The notes: generated by a model not told the origin, from the sequence alone. A stretch of DNA of 64,000 nt from Branchipolynoe longqiensis (GCA_030323885.1 CM059193.1:79643078-79707077); one strand, 5' to 3'. Counted from the first letter of the stretch, positions 1 to 11,454 are shown. Program-made: numbers and translations.

Positions 1-29
1 CCGGGACCCTTTTGTCACCGACGAACCCC

Positions 30-200
30 TGCCGTGTCTGGACAATTGCTCAATGTACAAGCTGTTACTTGACTCCTAAGTCTGCTCCTCCAATGACAGG
101 CCGTGTCAGGACAATATTGGTCTGCATCGCAGAGTTGTCACTTGAGGACAGGTACTACTGCATTCCAACAGAAATCAACACGCCGGTGCTGTAATCAAAG
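30..200. repeat. Dispersed repeat D, diverged copy
   Basis: This stretch resembles 25740-25880 and 26640-26770: a shared order of tgtacaa-ctgtt, tcc(a/g)atgacagg and ttggtctg-at motifs. The 60-residue open frame here is not recognised and is unlikely to be a gene. A weaker relative may lie at 2765-2860. Confidence 0.4.
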
Positions 201-709
201 GTATGCGTGCCATACCACCAAATAATGCACCTTCTGGCTTCAGGCAACTGGGTTGGGTTTTTTTTTAAGGATTTTTTTTTGTTTTGTTCAGCAGTAAATT
301 TCTATGCTATTGAAGTGGGCGAGCCTGCAGGCGAGCTAGGTGTTTGCGGGTCTCGGACGAGTGACATGCACTTATTTGTGGGTCACTCGCCTACTTGGGC
401 CTGCAAATGTTATATTATAAATTCTGAGAAAGGACTAGTTCTTCTTTCCATCACTAGGTAGAGCCTGATGGCATATATTGGCTTGCCTGTGAGGGAAGGA
501 TGTTTGCACACTGCACTCAAGCCCGTCAGACGTGCCCGACGTTACATTATATCGATTTATTCATAGATTTGGTTCTAATTCATCTGTACTAAATTTAACA
601 TGCAATTATATATGTGATTGGTGGCTATTATATCTTTCGAACAGATATGTGGATAACCTCTAATAATAAACAGTCAATATCTTGTATTCCACTGGTCCCT
701 TGCCTCCTT
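201..709. other. No gene or named repeat seen
   Basis: A mixed AT-rich stretch with T runs near 258-280. The short open frame at 207-461 matches no family I know. Confidence 0.5.
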
Positions 710-717
710 TTACCGCC

Positions 718-1062
718 AGACCAGACTGGGTGGCCGAATGAGTAGAGCGTCCATCTCCTGTTTTGGGAGATACAAACCCATGAGTTTGTGGGTTCGAATC
801 CTGGTCGAGTCCAACCAATGACTTGAAAATTGATACTTGTCGCTTCCTAGCCTGGCGCTCGGCATTATTAGGATAGGGCATGGACTGGTTGGCTCACTAT
901 CAGGATAATGTGGCTGAATAGGATATCAGGTCATGGTGCTGGTGGCCTAGTTTCCCAGTGGGGCAGCACTATAAAGTCGCCATGAGTGTGCAGTCAGAAG
1001 TCGGTACCCGTCCTGATATGACCTTAGATGTTGCTAGAACGTAAAACAAACAAACACACTTG
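718..1062 (+). mobile_element. SINE-A, near full-length copy
   Basis: A tRNA-like head (box A-like tggccgaatgagtagagcg, box B-like ggttcgaatcc) is followed by the family body and a 3' end of cgtaaaacaaacaaacac. An 8-bp direct repeat TTACCGCC at 710-717 and 1063-1070 flanks it, as expected for target-primed reverse transcription. The pol III-type head is seen in the sequence; mobilisation by a partner LINE is inferred. Confidence 0.85.
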
Positions 1063-1101
1063 TTACCGCCCTAACCGTTTCACTGTCATACGACCGGTTA
1101 A

Positions 1102-1205
1102 AGTTGCAGTCCAATGGTTAATTTAGTTTTAAGTAATTTTATGTTAAATGGTAAACTTTTGAGATATTTGAAGTGCAACCATGCAAAATTAATTTGGGCA
1201 AACAT
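1102..1205. mobile_element. TTAA-MITE, truncated left part
   Basis: TTAA at 1098-1101 is followed by a diverged end agttgcagtccaatgg and internal sequence shared with 24960-25020 (aacttttgagatatttgaag). The far end is missing. Confidence 0.7.
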
Positions 1206-1481
1206 GCAAACTGGCGTATCGACCAGGATATGAACCTGTGTTTTTAATTTGTTTCTTTCTAACACAGCTCTGAGAACGCTGTGGGGTGGTGTTGTCTCTG
1301 CTCGATGAATCCTTAAGTGGCCGGGTGGTGGCGCTGGACTGGGCGCTTATATAGTGGAGTAGGTCAGACTTGATGTGCAGCCGTGGGATGTGGAGGTTAA
1401 CGGGTGCACTGTGTCACACCCCTCCACACCCACACCCACACCCACCTACAGGACATCTACAGCACCGGTATACCCGACACA
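1206..1481. other. No gene seen
   Basis: Unremarkable sequence ending in a short run of cacaccc repeats near 1418-1446. Confidence 0.5.
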
Positions 1482-1560
1482 CGGCGGCCTGATTTCCCAG
1501 TGGGGCAGCACTATAAAATCGCCATGAGTGTGCGCTGTCACAAGTCGGTACCCGTCCTGG
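1482..1560 (+). mobile_element. SINE-A fragment (body and tail side)
   Basis: It carries ggcctgatttcccagtgggg, ctataaaatcgccatgagtg and cacaagtcggtacccgtcct in family order. The head and extreme tail are absent. Confidence 0.75.
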
Positions 1561-1805
1561 CATGGCATAGGGCGGTCTTGCTGGGGCGTACCGATTTCTC
1601 TGACCACTACCCATCGGAAGCCAACTCCTGGCCACATGGGACTGCTTTTAGTGGTGCCCATACAGTGCTGCAGATTTGCAGCCTTCAGCGCCCCAATGCG
1701 ACTGAAAACTCCCCCAAAACAAAACAAAAACACCTGGCACACCACGGCAGTGTGTAAGGTCGATAATTGTGCTCCATTTTGAAGGGGCTCGGATCGATAT
1801 AGGAG
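1561..1805. other. No gene seen
   Basis: Overlapping open frames on both strands at 1404-1782 have no recognisable domain and overlap a SINE fragment. Confidence 0.5.
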
Positions 1806-1960
1806 TTTAACGTCCTTGCAACATCTAAGGTCATATCAGGACGGGTACCGACTTGTGATAATGCGCACTCGTGGCAACTTTATAGTGCTGCCCCACTGGG
1901 AAATCAGGTCGCCAGCACCATGACCCAAGATCCCACTCAGTCACATTATCCTGACATTAT
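1806..1960 (-). mobile_element. SINE-A, 3' half, reverse
   Basis: The complement of the family tail and body runs from acgtccttgcaacatctaag to cagtcacattatcctgac. The tRNA-like head is missing. Confidence 0.8.
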
Positions 1961-2248
1961 ATTTATCTCCATCTACACTGGTCATCATGCGCTTCTCGTA
2001 TGGTTCAGTAGTTCGCGGTACAGTGATCTAGTTCTGCACATGACATTCCCACACCTAGTTCAACACTGACAGTAGCAGTACTTAACCCACCATCCATCAC
2101 AAGGTACTGTCGTCTGCTCTAAACAAAATGTCGTCTGCTCTCAAACAAACTCACTAGATGTTCCCATGTGCCAGGCAAACAAAAACCATTTGGAATAAAT
2201 AAGTGCGTTATGGACATTTTTATAATTATGTTATTTTTTTCTTATATT

Positions 2249-2312
2249 ATTAGTTGATTAAGTAGGGGAATTTTTAACCGTTGACAATTGGCGTTCCTCA
2301 TTTCACTGCTCA
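2249..2312. repeat. Short segment shared with 22654-22717
   Basis: Both places read attagttgattaag(t/c)agggg, then acaattgg and ttcctcatt(t/c)cactg, directly next to a reverse SINE-A head. This suggests a duplicated segment or an unnamed repeat. Confidence 0.6.
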
Positions 2313-2317
2313 TAGTA

Positions 2318-2450
2318 CTGCCGAACGCCAGGCTATGAATACACATGTATCAATTTTCAGGTCATTGATTTGACTCGGACCGGGGTTCGAATCCCATGAC
2401 CTACCAAGACGGGAAGCGGGCGTTCAACTCATTCGGCTACCCCCGTCTGG
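2318..2450 (-). mobile_element. SINE-A head, reverse
   Basis: Complement of the tRNA-like head with box B as ggttcgaatccc and the end ggctacccccgtctgg. The tail half is absent. Confidence 0.75.
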
Positions 2451-3045
2451 TCATTCAATGTTGGCATTAAATGTCTTCTGCTAGCATCTTTACTCCAGGA
2501 GTAACGATAGCAACCATTTCAGCAAATGACCGTGTCTATTTTGTTTATTTTATTTTTAAATTCCCGAAACTAGACGAGGTGGGGAAGTAATCAGGAGAGC
2601 GCCAGTTGGACCGTGACAAGTACCAGAGTACGATCATTAACCAGGCCGTAGATCTGGGAGCAATTGGACCACGTGACAGGATGTGGTTGACACTATAACA
2701 CTTTCAGTAAGAATGGACATTGATCGATAAGCGCGCTTTTTTAATAGTAAGTCCTCTGCCATTTGTGGACAATTTTACAATGTATTGTCTTTGTTTCATT
2801 TGATTTTCGCTGTGAAAACAGAACACCTGCTATTTCAGGACATGGTCTGGATCGATGTAGAATTGTTTGTTTCACCACCCACCCACCCCTTTGGGCAGCA
2901 TGTCACGTGACTGCAGTCAGAGAGACATAAATGAGCTCATCACGCGCTGTTCTTTTTTCTATTTTCTTTTTTTTTTGTCTTTTCATCCGCCCAGTATCCC
3001 CAGATGTTTGTCACTTTGTGAACTCTCCTTCACTCGACTCTCTCT
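2451..3045. other. No gene seen
   Basis: No supported coding region. A pyrimidine-rich run lies near 2950-3050. Confidence 0.5.
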
Positions 3046-3270
3046 CTTCCTAGCCAGGTGCTCGGCATTATTAGGATAGGGCAGGGACTGGTTGGCTCGG
3101 TGTCAGGATAATGTGACTGAGTGGGATATCAGGTCAATGTGCTGACGGCCTGGTCTCCCAGTGGGACAGCACTATAAATTTGCCATGAGTGTGCACTGTC
3201 ACAAGTCGGTACCCATCCGGATATGACCATAGATATTGCCAGGACGTAAAACTCCAACAACCAACCAACC
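3046..3270 (+). mobile_element. SINE-A, 5'-truncated
   Basis: Starts at cttcctagccaggtgctcgg and runs through ctataaatttgccatgagtg to an intact tail, aactccaacaaccaaccaac. Confidence 0.85.
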
Positions 3271-4095
3271 ATTGTGACTCTTACAGGCTGTGCTGACGCG
3301 CGTTTTAGCTCAGCAGTTCTAAATTCCGTAAGTTTAACCAAATATTTACCCAAGTACCAGCCGGAACCGTTCATTTGGAGTACCGGGATTGTTCAACTCG
3401 ACAAGGATACACATACATACAGACACCAGTGGTACTATGCGGCCTGCACTATCTGTGTATCATTAAACAAGCATACAGCAGCAACTCCACGTGTCAAGAA
3501 GATGCTTGCCATACACCGTATTAATTCATTTAATTACTTTCATATCAGATAGAACCTTCATATCAGATAGATGTCGTGGATTTCTGCGATTTCTGTTAAT
3601 TGCTGATTAACTATCAATAGTATCACAAAATGCCATGAATCAATGACAGCAATTGGTCAGTGACAATCCCCTATACACCTGCATGATTGTCCTGATATGA
3701 TCTTCTATGTGGTATGACATGATAAAAGCAAAGTGAACAAAGGAAAGCAAAGAATCAATTTCTGCAAAAACACGGAAATTATTCAATAGGCTTAGCACTG
3801 TCAGGGAATTGACCAGAAAAATTGAAACAGAAAAAAGTATCACTCGTAAACATATTATACATAATGTGTGCAGTATTAAAAGAAAGTACGCTCACTCCCC
3901 ACCTCCACACCACCACCCACCCCGACCTCACCTCCACACGCATCACATTGTAGACTGACTATCTCCACCCTAAACACGTATCTACTTTTTTTTAAACCTT
4001 GTTTTCCAGGTCAGGGGTGTCTTTGGCCGGTAATATATAGTATACATAAGGGGCGGGCTACAGGGCTCACTGAGATGTCCAGTCCGCATGATATA
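3271..4095. other. No gene seen
   Basis: AT-rich sequence with a short direct duplication (cttt/cttcatatcagatag near 3538-3570) and a CCACC-rich run at 3898-3945. Confidence 0.5.
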
Positions 4096-4486
4096 CCCCT
4101 GTCACATTACGGCGCTTCTCGCCGGCGTTCCGCCAACGCGCAAAATCACTTTTAATCGTCAAGAAACGTCAAGCTTTTCGGCATCAGCGCAACGTCCTGA
4201 TATGACCTTAGATGTAGCTAGGACGTAAAGCAACAAAGCAACAGTTTGGTGTGTGCCTAGCATTCGCATAACGTTATTCCAGCGCGTTTAACGTATCTCG
4301 ATGCGCCCCATACATGGCCATAATGTTAGCACCTGTGCGATGTTGCACGTCGAAAGTTTTGTGCTTGCCGATTTCCCGGCGCGTGGTGCCGACCCTCGCC
4401 ATAGATGAACGAATACCAACGCGCGCCTAATGCTCCCTGATGTATCCCGACGTTGCGGCAAAAAATCACACACATGTGACAGCCCC
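4096..4486. mobile_element. TIR element, CCCCTGTCACA family
   Basis: Left end ccccTGTCACATTACGG and right end ATGTGACAGCCCC are inverted. ATATA flanks it on both sides (4091-4095, 4487-4491). The inside is rich in CG-containing words (gcgcaac, ggcgttccgcc). A SINE-A tail fragment sits inside at 4192-4243. The end motif resembles the right end at 15170-15190 and the ends of 34972-35955. Confidence 0.65.
4192..4243 (+). mobile_element. SINE-A tail fragment
   Basis: cgtcctgatatgaccttaga is followed by ggacgtaaagcaacaaagca, which is the family 3' end only. Confidence 0.7.
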
Positions 4487-4551
4487 ATATAGCACCACAC
4501 TGGTCCCTGGTGTCTCAGCCCGCCCGAATGTGGGTCAGAGTGAAGGCACCA

Positions 4552-5286
4552 GGGGCCATATGCAGGAGTCAGTGTTAGCGGGGTTTGGTGTTAGAGCCTA
4601 TTACCGTTTAGCTATCACCGACGTCGGGAACTGTGTCAAGTGGTATGCAGGAGCGCGTAACACGTACATTGTAGCTAAACGTGAATTTATTTATAGATTT
4701 GGGAAATCCCTCTGCGTCTGAACCCATATATTAGGCTTAAATCTATTAAATGCTATCATATTTATCATAATTAAATACGCAATAAGTGACCTTTGAGGAA
4801 ATTAACCCTAAATTCGAAGCAATATTAACGCTGCCGCCGTAACGGCGGCGATATTAATATTTATATTTTCGAATCGACGAACGTACAGTAAACAAACCGT
4901 CCCCGCTGCCAGTATGGAAAGCGACGTCTATGCGGCGGCGGCAGCGATTTGTTTACTTTACGTCCGTCGATTCGAAAATATAAGTATTAATATCTCCGCC
5001 ATTACGGCGGCAGCGTTAATATTGCTTCGAATTTAGGGTTAATTTAATCATATTTCACTTATTTCGTATCTAATTCTGTTAAATATGACAGCATTTAATA
5101 GATTTGGCCATAACCTTAGGCTAACACCGCCCGTAAACGTCATATGAAACGGGGTTAGTGTCGCGGACCTTAAACGCGCAGTGTTACCGTAACACCGCCT
5201 CCTGCATCCCGACTTTTCGGCGCTAAACCAGAAATCCCATTTAAACACGTTTTGGCTCGCTAACACTGACTCCTGCATATGGCCCC
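4552..5286. mobile_element. Foldback (snapback) element, ~735 bp
   Basis: The outer 29 bases (4552-4580) are the reverse complement of 5258-5286. The central arms about 4803-4890 and 4956-5043 are also near-perfect complements, with words such as ctaaattcgaagcaatatta and gctgccgccgtaacggcggc. The whole element could fold into one long interrupted hairpin centred near 4920. No coding region and no clear TSD were found. Superfamily unknown. Confidence 0.8.
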
Positions 5287-5333
5287 AAGCACAGCACATT
5301 ATGCTCAAAAGTTTTCTAGGAAGCCCTAACGGG

Positions 5334-5632
5334 CTGGTTGGTTGGTTGGTTGAACTTTACGTCCTGGCAACATCTAAGGTCATATCAGGACGGATACTGA
5401 CTTGTGACTGTGCACTCACGGCGACTTTATAGTGCTGGCCCACTGGGGAATCAGACTGCATCACCATGAACTGATGATATCCCACTCAGTCATATTATCC
5501 TGACGCTGAGCTAACAAGTCCTTGATATTAACGCTGAGTGCCAGGCTAGGAAGCGACAAGTATCAATTTTGTACGCCATTGGTTTGACTCGACCTGGAAT
5601 CAAACTCCCGATCTCCCGCACAGGAGGCCGTT
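5334..5632 (-). mobile_element. SINE-A, reverse, nearly complete
   Basis: (ggtt)n, then tttacgtcctggcaacatct, the full body, and a head complement ending cgatctcccgcacaggaggc. Confidence 0.8.
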
Positions 5633-5753
5633 CAAAGTTGTCAGCATTTTCGAGACCCCCTTATCACTACCCTAAAGTAGTTTACATCAACATTTTACTG
5701 AAGACCCAGACAAGGTGTCTTAATGATGGTAGGCCAGTAGGCTTAAACTGTAA

Positions 5754-6101
5754 AAGATGCATAGTCCGATGAAAACATCAAATTTCCAAAACCAAAATAA
5801 TTATCTAGATTTTATTCTACATATCTAACTTAGATGCTGGTGAACTTAATAAGCACTTGTCACCACATAGAAGGGAATACTGAGGCAATTGAATAGAACC
5901 TGTTACTGCAGAAGCCAATGGTATCAAAGTCTCGGTGTGCTTGCCAAAATTAATTTTGTATGGTTGCACTTCAAATATCTCAAACATTAGACATTTAAAA
6001 TAAAACTCACTTCAAACTAAAGTAAGGTAGATTACAACGACCAACCTAGTATATTTATCTCAGGAAATGATATTAACTCCAAACAATCTGACTCTGCAAA
6101 T
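5754..6101. mobile_element. TTAA-MITE, full length, diverged
   Basis: The left end agatgcatagtccgatga and a degraded right end before TTAA at 6102-6105 span 348 bp, the family length. The interior matches 37158-37503. Confidence 0.75.
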
Positions 6102-6105
6102 TTAA

Positions 6106-7479
6106 TCAAATTTACACCAATAAAAGGGAAGGGAAAAAAATGGTGCATCCCATGGGAATTGTATGCTAGTTCTATACTTGACTCCCGACCACATTCCTCC
6201 GCTAATAACTGGGGTGCACCAGACTAACACTCACAGAGCCCTCCACTCGTGAATGACTGAGGTCTGGGGATGATTATAAACGCTGGAAACGGAGGGGAGT
6301 TGCCCCTACCCTCCCCTCCCTTCCCCACAACCTTCTACTGCATACCACCCAGCGAGCCACACTCACGCGTGTGCGCATACGCACGCCAATAGACTACCTG
6401 CCAAGCCCCATGATTCTCACCGTATGACCTGGGCCACTACACCCTACCTCCACCCCCTGCTGATTCCCCACCATCTCACTTTGCCCACCCACCCACACTT
6501 CAACAACCAATCCCTCTCATTTTACTCATACTGTTCTAGAACTCACTAGTTCTTACAAGTTCAAACCATCTCCCCGCCTTTCCTGATAATGCACAGTGCA
6601 AACAGGACCGATTTACTAGACAGACTTAAGACAGGTGGCGACCAAATATCCTGGATCAATGTGGTCGATTAAACTTTTTTAAAGCTGGGTGTCCATGATT
6701 GGTGATGGCTATGTACAAACACCGATTAGACGATTGCTATGGTGACTGTCCTATCAATCGCTGGGTCAAACGGTTTCGAGTACTTGAAATGAAATTGCAA
6801 GCAACCACAGTTTAATTAGACAACAGAAATCTTCCCATAACATAGCTATTTGTATGTATTGCCTATTCGTAAACACATAGAGCAAATATGAGAATAAAGA
6901 GCAAATTAGTTTCGGGGTAAATGTCCATATACATTGATGAGTGGCAAAAGACCAGTTGGGTTTGAAGAACAAGGGGGGGTGGGGGTGGGGCAGTAGTCCC
7001 ACACCACTGCCATGGGTTCTTCATATCTATATAGTACTATTAGTAGTATGAGTTTCCCCGAGTATACCATTTCTACCCATTTTTGCATGAACTACAGTGA
7101 CTGGTGCTGTACATTATACAGCAGGAGCCACTCCCTTAATTCTACAGGATCGGTGCTGTAACTAATACAGCACTAATCAAACTTAGATTATATAGACTGT
7201 CAATTCCAATAGTAAGATGGCCGGAAGACCAATGCTCCGGCGCTGACAAATGTCATATTCAGATGAATAAATACGTCCCCCCCCCCCCCAAATAGTATGT
7301 GTCTGGCAATTTAACCCAAAAAAATCAAACCAGGCCCCATGAAACAGTCAACCAATTTAAATTAGACAGTTGCCCAGTGAAATCACCAACTCGTGCCTGG
7401 TCAGTGTGCAGTGACAGTATCTCACTGCTCATTTATAATAACAAAACATCATTTCACCGACGCGCACTGTGAAAAACTA
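6106..7479. other. No gene seen
   Basis: Includes a CCACC-rich run (6480-6500) and a homopolymeric C run near 7277-7290. Short open frames on the reverse strand (6766-7088) have no recognisable domain. Confidence 0.5.
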
Positions 7480-7966
7480 ATGGCAAATTGCAGAACCAAT
7501 TGTGTTTTTCCTAACAAAACAGCTCATGGGCAACGTCCCGCCATCAACACCCCCCCCCCTCTGAAAGCAACAGAAGAATTAATGTTGTGGTTAATAGCTC
7601 ACACTGCAGTATGCTCTGGGAAAAAGGTCTTTTATAGGATTTCAGGTCATGATGCAGTGGCCTGGTCTCCTAGTGGGGCAGCACTATAATGTCGGCACGA
7701 GTGTGCATGGTCACAAGTCTACATGACCTTAGATGATATGGCCTTAGATGTTGCCAGGATGTAAAACTCCAACAATCAAACCACCAGAGAGAGAGAGAGG
7801 CAAGTCTAATAGGAAATTGCAGAAATAATTGCGTTTTTCCCAACAAAACAGATATATGCATATGGGCAACCTCTGTCATCAACCCACCCTCTGAAAGCAA
7901 CGGAAGAATCAATGTGGTGGTTATCAGCTCACACTGCAGTATGCTATGTGGGAAAGGTTTTATGTA
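7480..7966. repeat. Tandem duplication, ~326 bp spacing
   Basis: 7480-7633 and 7806-7966 share a long series of words (aattgcaga, gcgttttt/gtgtttttcc, aacaaaacag, catgggcaac, ctgaaagcaac, cacactgcagtatgct). A SINE-A fragment lies between the copies. Confidence 0.7.
7634..7784 (+). mobile_element. SINE-A, 5'-truncated
   Basis: ataggatttcaggtcatgat through the cactataa box to gtaaaactccaacaatcaaa. It has a local duplication in the tail (gaccttagatg twice). Confidence 0.75.
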
Positions 7967-7984
7967 GGATTTCCACCACCCACC

Positions 7985-8990
7985 AATATATCTTCTGGTC
8001 TAGTCTGCCCAGTCAGCGCCCAGCATCAGGCATGCATCATCATGGTAGGACCAATACATGCAAATACCCTCCGACTCACACTCAATGTACATGTTTTGTA
8101 CACAAATCTGGCCTAGTCTGTCCAGTCAACACCCAACATCAGACGTGCGTCATGATGGTCGGACCAATACAGCTGTGTGCTCAGGCAAGCAAACACATTC
8201 ACATCCACACTCAATGTGTATGTTTTGGACACACGTCTGGCCTAGTCTGTCCAGTCAACACCCAGCATCAGGCATGCGTCATCATGGTAGGACCAACACA
8301 GCTGTGTGCTCAGGCAGGCAAACACCTTCACATCCACACTCAATGTGTATGTTTTGTACACACGTCCGGCCTAGTCTTCCCAGTCAACACCCAGCATCAG
8401 CATGCGCATGAGGTAGGACCATACGCTGTGCTCAGGCAGCAAACACCTTCACATCCACACTCAATGTGTATGTTTTGTACACACGACCGGCCTAGTCTGT
8501 CCAGTCAACACCCAGCATCAGACATGCGTCATAATGGTAGGACCAACACAGCTGTGTGCTCAGGCAGGCAAACACATTCACATCCACACTCAATGTGTAT
8601 GTTTTGTACACACGACCGGCCTAGTCTGTCCAGTCAACACCCAGCATCAGACATGCGTCATAATGGTGACAACACGCTGTGTCTAGCAGGCAAACACATC
8701 CACATCATGTGTAGTTTTGTCAACGTCAGCCTGATGTCCAGTCAACACCCAGCATCAGGCATGCGTCATGATGGTAGGACCAAAACAGATGTGTGCTCAG
8801 GCAGGCAAACACATTCACATCCACACTCAATGTGTATGTTTTGTACACACGTCCGGCCTAGTCTGCCAAGTCAACACCCAACATCAAGCACGAGTCATCA
8901 TGGTAGGACCAACACAGCTGTGTGCTCAGGCAACCACCCTCCCACCACCCATCAGTATTTACTTTTTGTACACTTGTGCAACACAAGCCC
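7985..8990 (+). repeat. 129-bp minisatellite, ~7-8 units
   Basis: gcctagtctg recurs at 8111, 8240, 8369, 8490, 8619 and 8856. The usual step is 129 bp, which is 43 codons, so a 367-codon frame (7912-9015) stays open. An 8-bp shortfall (8369 to 8490) switches the reading frame of the repeat while staying open, which argues against selection on a protein. I treat it as non-coding. Confidence 0.8.
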
Positions 8991-9539
8991 AGTTAGAAAG
9001 CAGGCCCTGACCTGACAATATAGTGACAGCGGGAGACCATCCTTTGTGTGACTTAAATTACTGACATTGACGCCCTGTGTTAAATTGAAAACATGCCCTA
9101 TTTTAATTCACATCGATCAGTTAGGACATGGTTTAAACCAGTAGGCAATACGCGTAGTCAACCTGCTTCAATCCAGACTAGTTCCCTGCACCCACTGTCC
9201 CATTGGCGAGGTTTTCGGATGAACTGCAGCTAGGTTATAACTTGTAAATGATTGATTGAAAGAAGGTTTTTAAACACCATTACCAGATAATAAATTAATA
9301 GTGACAATTGTATGTGCTTTTATTATCATTAGTATCATCATTATCATTATTGTTGTATTCTCTCTTTCAGAGCCAACGTGGTTTCCAGATAACACAGATA
9401 AAGTAAATAGAGGAAATCTGTCCCATAGATGTTTGGGGCAGATAGAGAAAGATTTCAGGGTTAAAGCTTATAGCTGCATGTCCATGGTTTTGGATTTCGG
9501 TCATACCCTTTTTTCCCCTTAAAGAATACATATATTAGG
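8991..9539. other. No confident gene
   Basis: A pyrimidine run ending ttctctctttcag at 9357-9370 looks like a 3' splice site, followed by an open frame to 9522. The peptide matches nothing I know, so an exon is possible but unsupported. Confidence 0.4.
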
Positions 9540-9645
9540 CACATATTATAAACAAATATACTAATAGTCAACTTTACAGATATTTGAAGTGGAAACATGC
9601 CAAATTAGAGATTTGGCGTGCACTTCAAAATGATCGACATCGTAT
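9540..9645. mobile_element. TTAA-MITE fragment
   Basis: Contains the family words cagatatttgaagtg, aaacatgccaaattag and gcgtgcacttcaaa. No terminal repeat is left. Confidence 0.5.
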
Positions 9646-9880
9646 ATTTTAACAGTGACAGGTTCGATTAACTTGACCTAGTATACCGCCAATGTAGACG
9701 TGAATACTTCATGGGTGAACCAGTATCGAAGTGGGATCTTTAGGATAAAAAATAGTGTGTGGGTTTCGAAAGTTCAGCTTTAATCGAGATCTGATTACCA
9801 CAGGTTTTTGGTGTACCCATCTTTTCACACACTATCTAGTTTGTTTGTTATTGTTTTTGTTTGTTATTGTTTTTGTTTGT

Positions 9881-10162
9881 TTGTTGTTTTATGTCTGAGC
9901 AACGTCTAAGGTCATATCAGGACGGGTACTGGCTTGTGACAGTGTGCACTCATGGCAACTTTATAGTGCTGTCCCACTGGGAGACCAGGCCACCAGCACC
10001 ATGACCTGATATCCCACTCAGTCACATTATCCTGACACCAAGCCAACCAGTCCTTGCCCTATCCTAATAATGCAGAGTGCCTGGCTATGAAGCGACAAGT
10101 ATAAATTTTTAAGTCATTAGTTTGACTCAACCAGGGTTCAAACGCACGATCTACCAGCACGG
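9881..10162 (-). mobile_element. SINE-A, reverse, nearly complete
   Basis: (tttgt)n, then atgtctgagcaacgtctaag, the full body, and the head complement ending cgatctaccagcacggg. Confidence 0.8.
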
Positions 10163-10163
10163 G

Positions 10164-10428
10164 TTGTTGTTTTATGTCCTAGCAACCATTGACTTACAAA
10201 ATTGATGTGTCGCTTCCTAGCCTGGCACTCGGTATTATTAAGATAGGACAAGGACTGGTTAGCTCAGTGTCGGGATAATGTGACTGAGTAAGATATCAGG
10301 TCATGGCGCGGTGGGCGGGTCTCCTAGAGGGGCAGCACGATAAAGTCGCCATGAGTGCGCACTGTCACAAGTCGGTATAACCTTAGATATATGACCTTAG
10401 ATGTTACCAGGCAAACAAACAAACAAAG
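10164..10428 (+). mobile_element. Chimeric SINE-A: reverse tail joined to forward body
   Basis: ttgttgttttatgtcctagc (a reverse-strand tail) runs at about 10187 into cattgacttacaaaattgat of a forward copy lacking its head. The forward copy ends ttaccaggcaaacaaacaaa. It abuts the reverse SINE-A at 9881-10162. Confidence 0.7.
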
Positions 10429-10698
10429 CACCAGGGAGAGGCAAGTCTATGTCTAGTATGAGGTCACGCCCCACACTCCGACCCCTGTCCCATAGTTAAT
10501 ACTGAGGCTATGACTTAGATCAAGAGGTCCCCGTCCCACCTGATGACCTGGGGCGCACTGACCCGTGACGGTCCCACGTAAGGTTAACAACAGCCCCCCC
10601 CCCCCACTCCTATCAATCCAGGCACCCCGAGGGCAATCACGTCACCGCCAGAGCTTCTGGATCACCGCGCCACAATACACGATAAGGGGGCGTTGCAA
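10429..10698. other. No gene seen
   Basis: Contains a C run at 10593-10605. The short open frame at 10565-10747 runs into SINE sequence. Confidence 0.5.
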
Positions 10699-10709
10699 TG
10701 TGGATTTGG

Positions 10710-11058
10710 TTTGTTTGTTTGTTTGTTGTTGTTGTTTTACGTCCTAGCAACATCTAAGGTCATATCAGGACGGGTACCGACTTGTGACAGTGCGCACTCA
10801 TGGCGACTTTATAGTGCTGTCCCACTGGGAAACCAGGCCGCCGGCACCATGACCTGATATCCCACTCAGTCACATTATCCTGACACTGAGCACACCAGTC
10901 CTTGCCCTATCCTAATAATGTCGAGCGCCTGGCTAGGAAGCGACAAGTATCAATTTTAAAGTCATTGGTTTGACTCGACCGGGACTCGAACCCACGACCC
11001 CACGATCTACCAGCACGGGAGACGGACGCTCCAACCCACTCGGCCACCCCGTCTGGTA
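10710..11058 (-). mobile_element. SINE-A, reverse, full length with perfect TSD
   Basis: An 11-bp direct repeat TGTGGATTTGG at 10699-10709 and 11059-11069 flanks a 349 bp copy. It has a (gttt)n tail on the left (an AAAC tail on its own strand), an intact body, box B complement and head. This is one of the best-defined family members in the window. Confidence 0.9.
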
Positions 11059-11069
11059 TGTGGATTTGG

Positions 11070-11454
11070 AGCCCTGAGTCAGGGGGTGGGGGTGGCGGGC
11101 CTATGATCTGGGTCACGATAACGCCGACTCAGTCTGTTGATATCCGATATGAATATGCAACACTATCGGATGTGTCGCATATCAGGCGCTGTGTACCACT
11201 ACAGTAGTGCCTGTCTCCAGCGACTCCTGTGGCCGGCAAATCCCTGCAATGCGCTGACATTTTTTGTCTCTTCATTTCATTGACAACTAATGTCACGCAT
11301 TCCTTCCCCATCATTGAAAGGACATTGATAACAAGGACACCTGTTAAGTGTTATGTCAAAACAAGACCGGTGCGGCTGGAGAGTTAGGTGTCTGTTCAAT
11401 ACAGGTGTTACTGTATATATATATCAGAGCTGCATTTAATAATTCTGCATCTAA
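11070..11454. other. No gene seen
   Basis: No repeat or coding signal recognised. Confidence 0.5.

Noticed and set aside
7912..9015. 367-codon forward open frame
   Set aside because: It is produced by a 129-bp (43-codon) tandem repeat, and indels swap the repeat's reading phase without closing the frame. No domain.
9301..9522. Exon with a good 3' splice site
   Set aside because: The polypyrimidine-AG is suggestive, but the peptide has no recognisable similarity and no partner exon was found.
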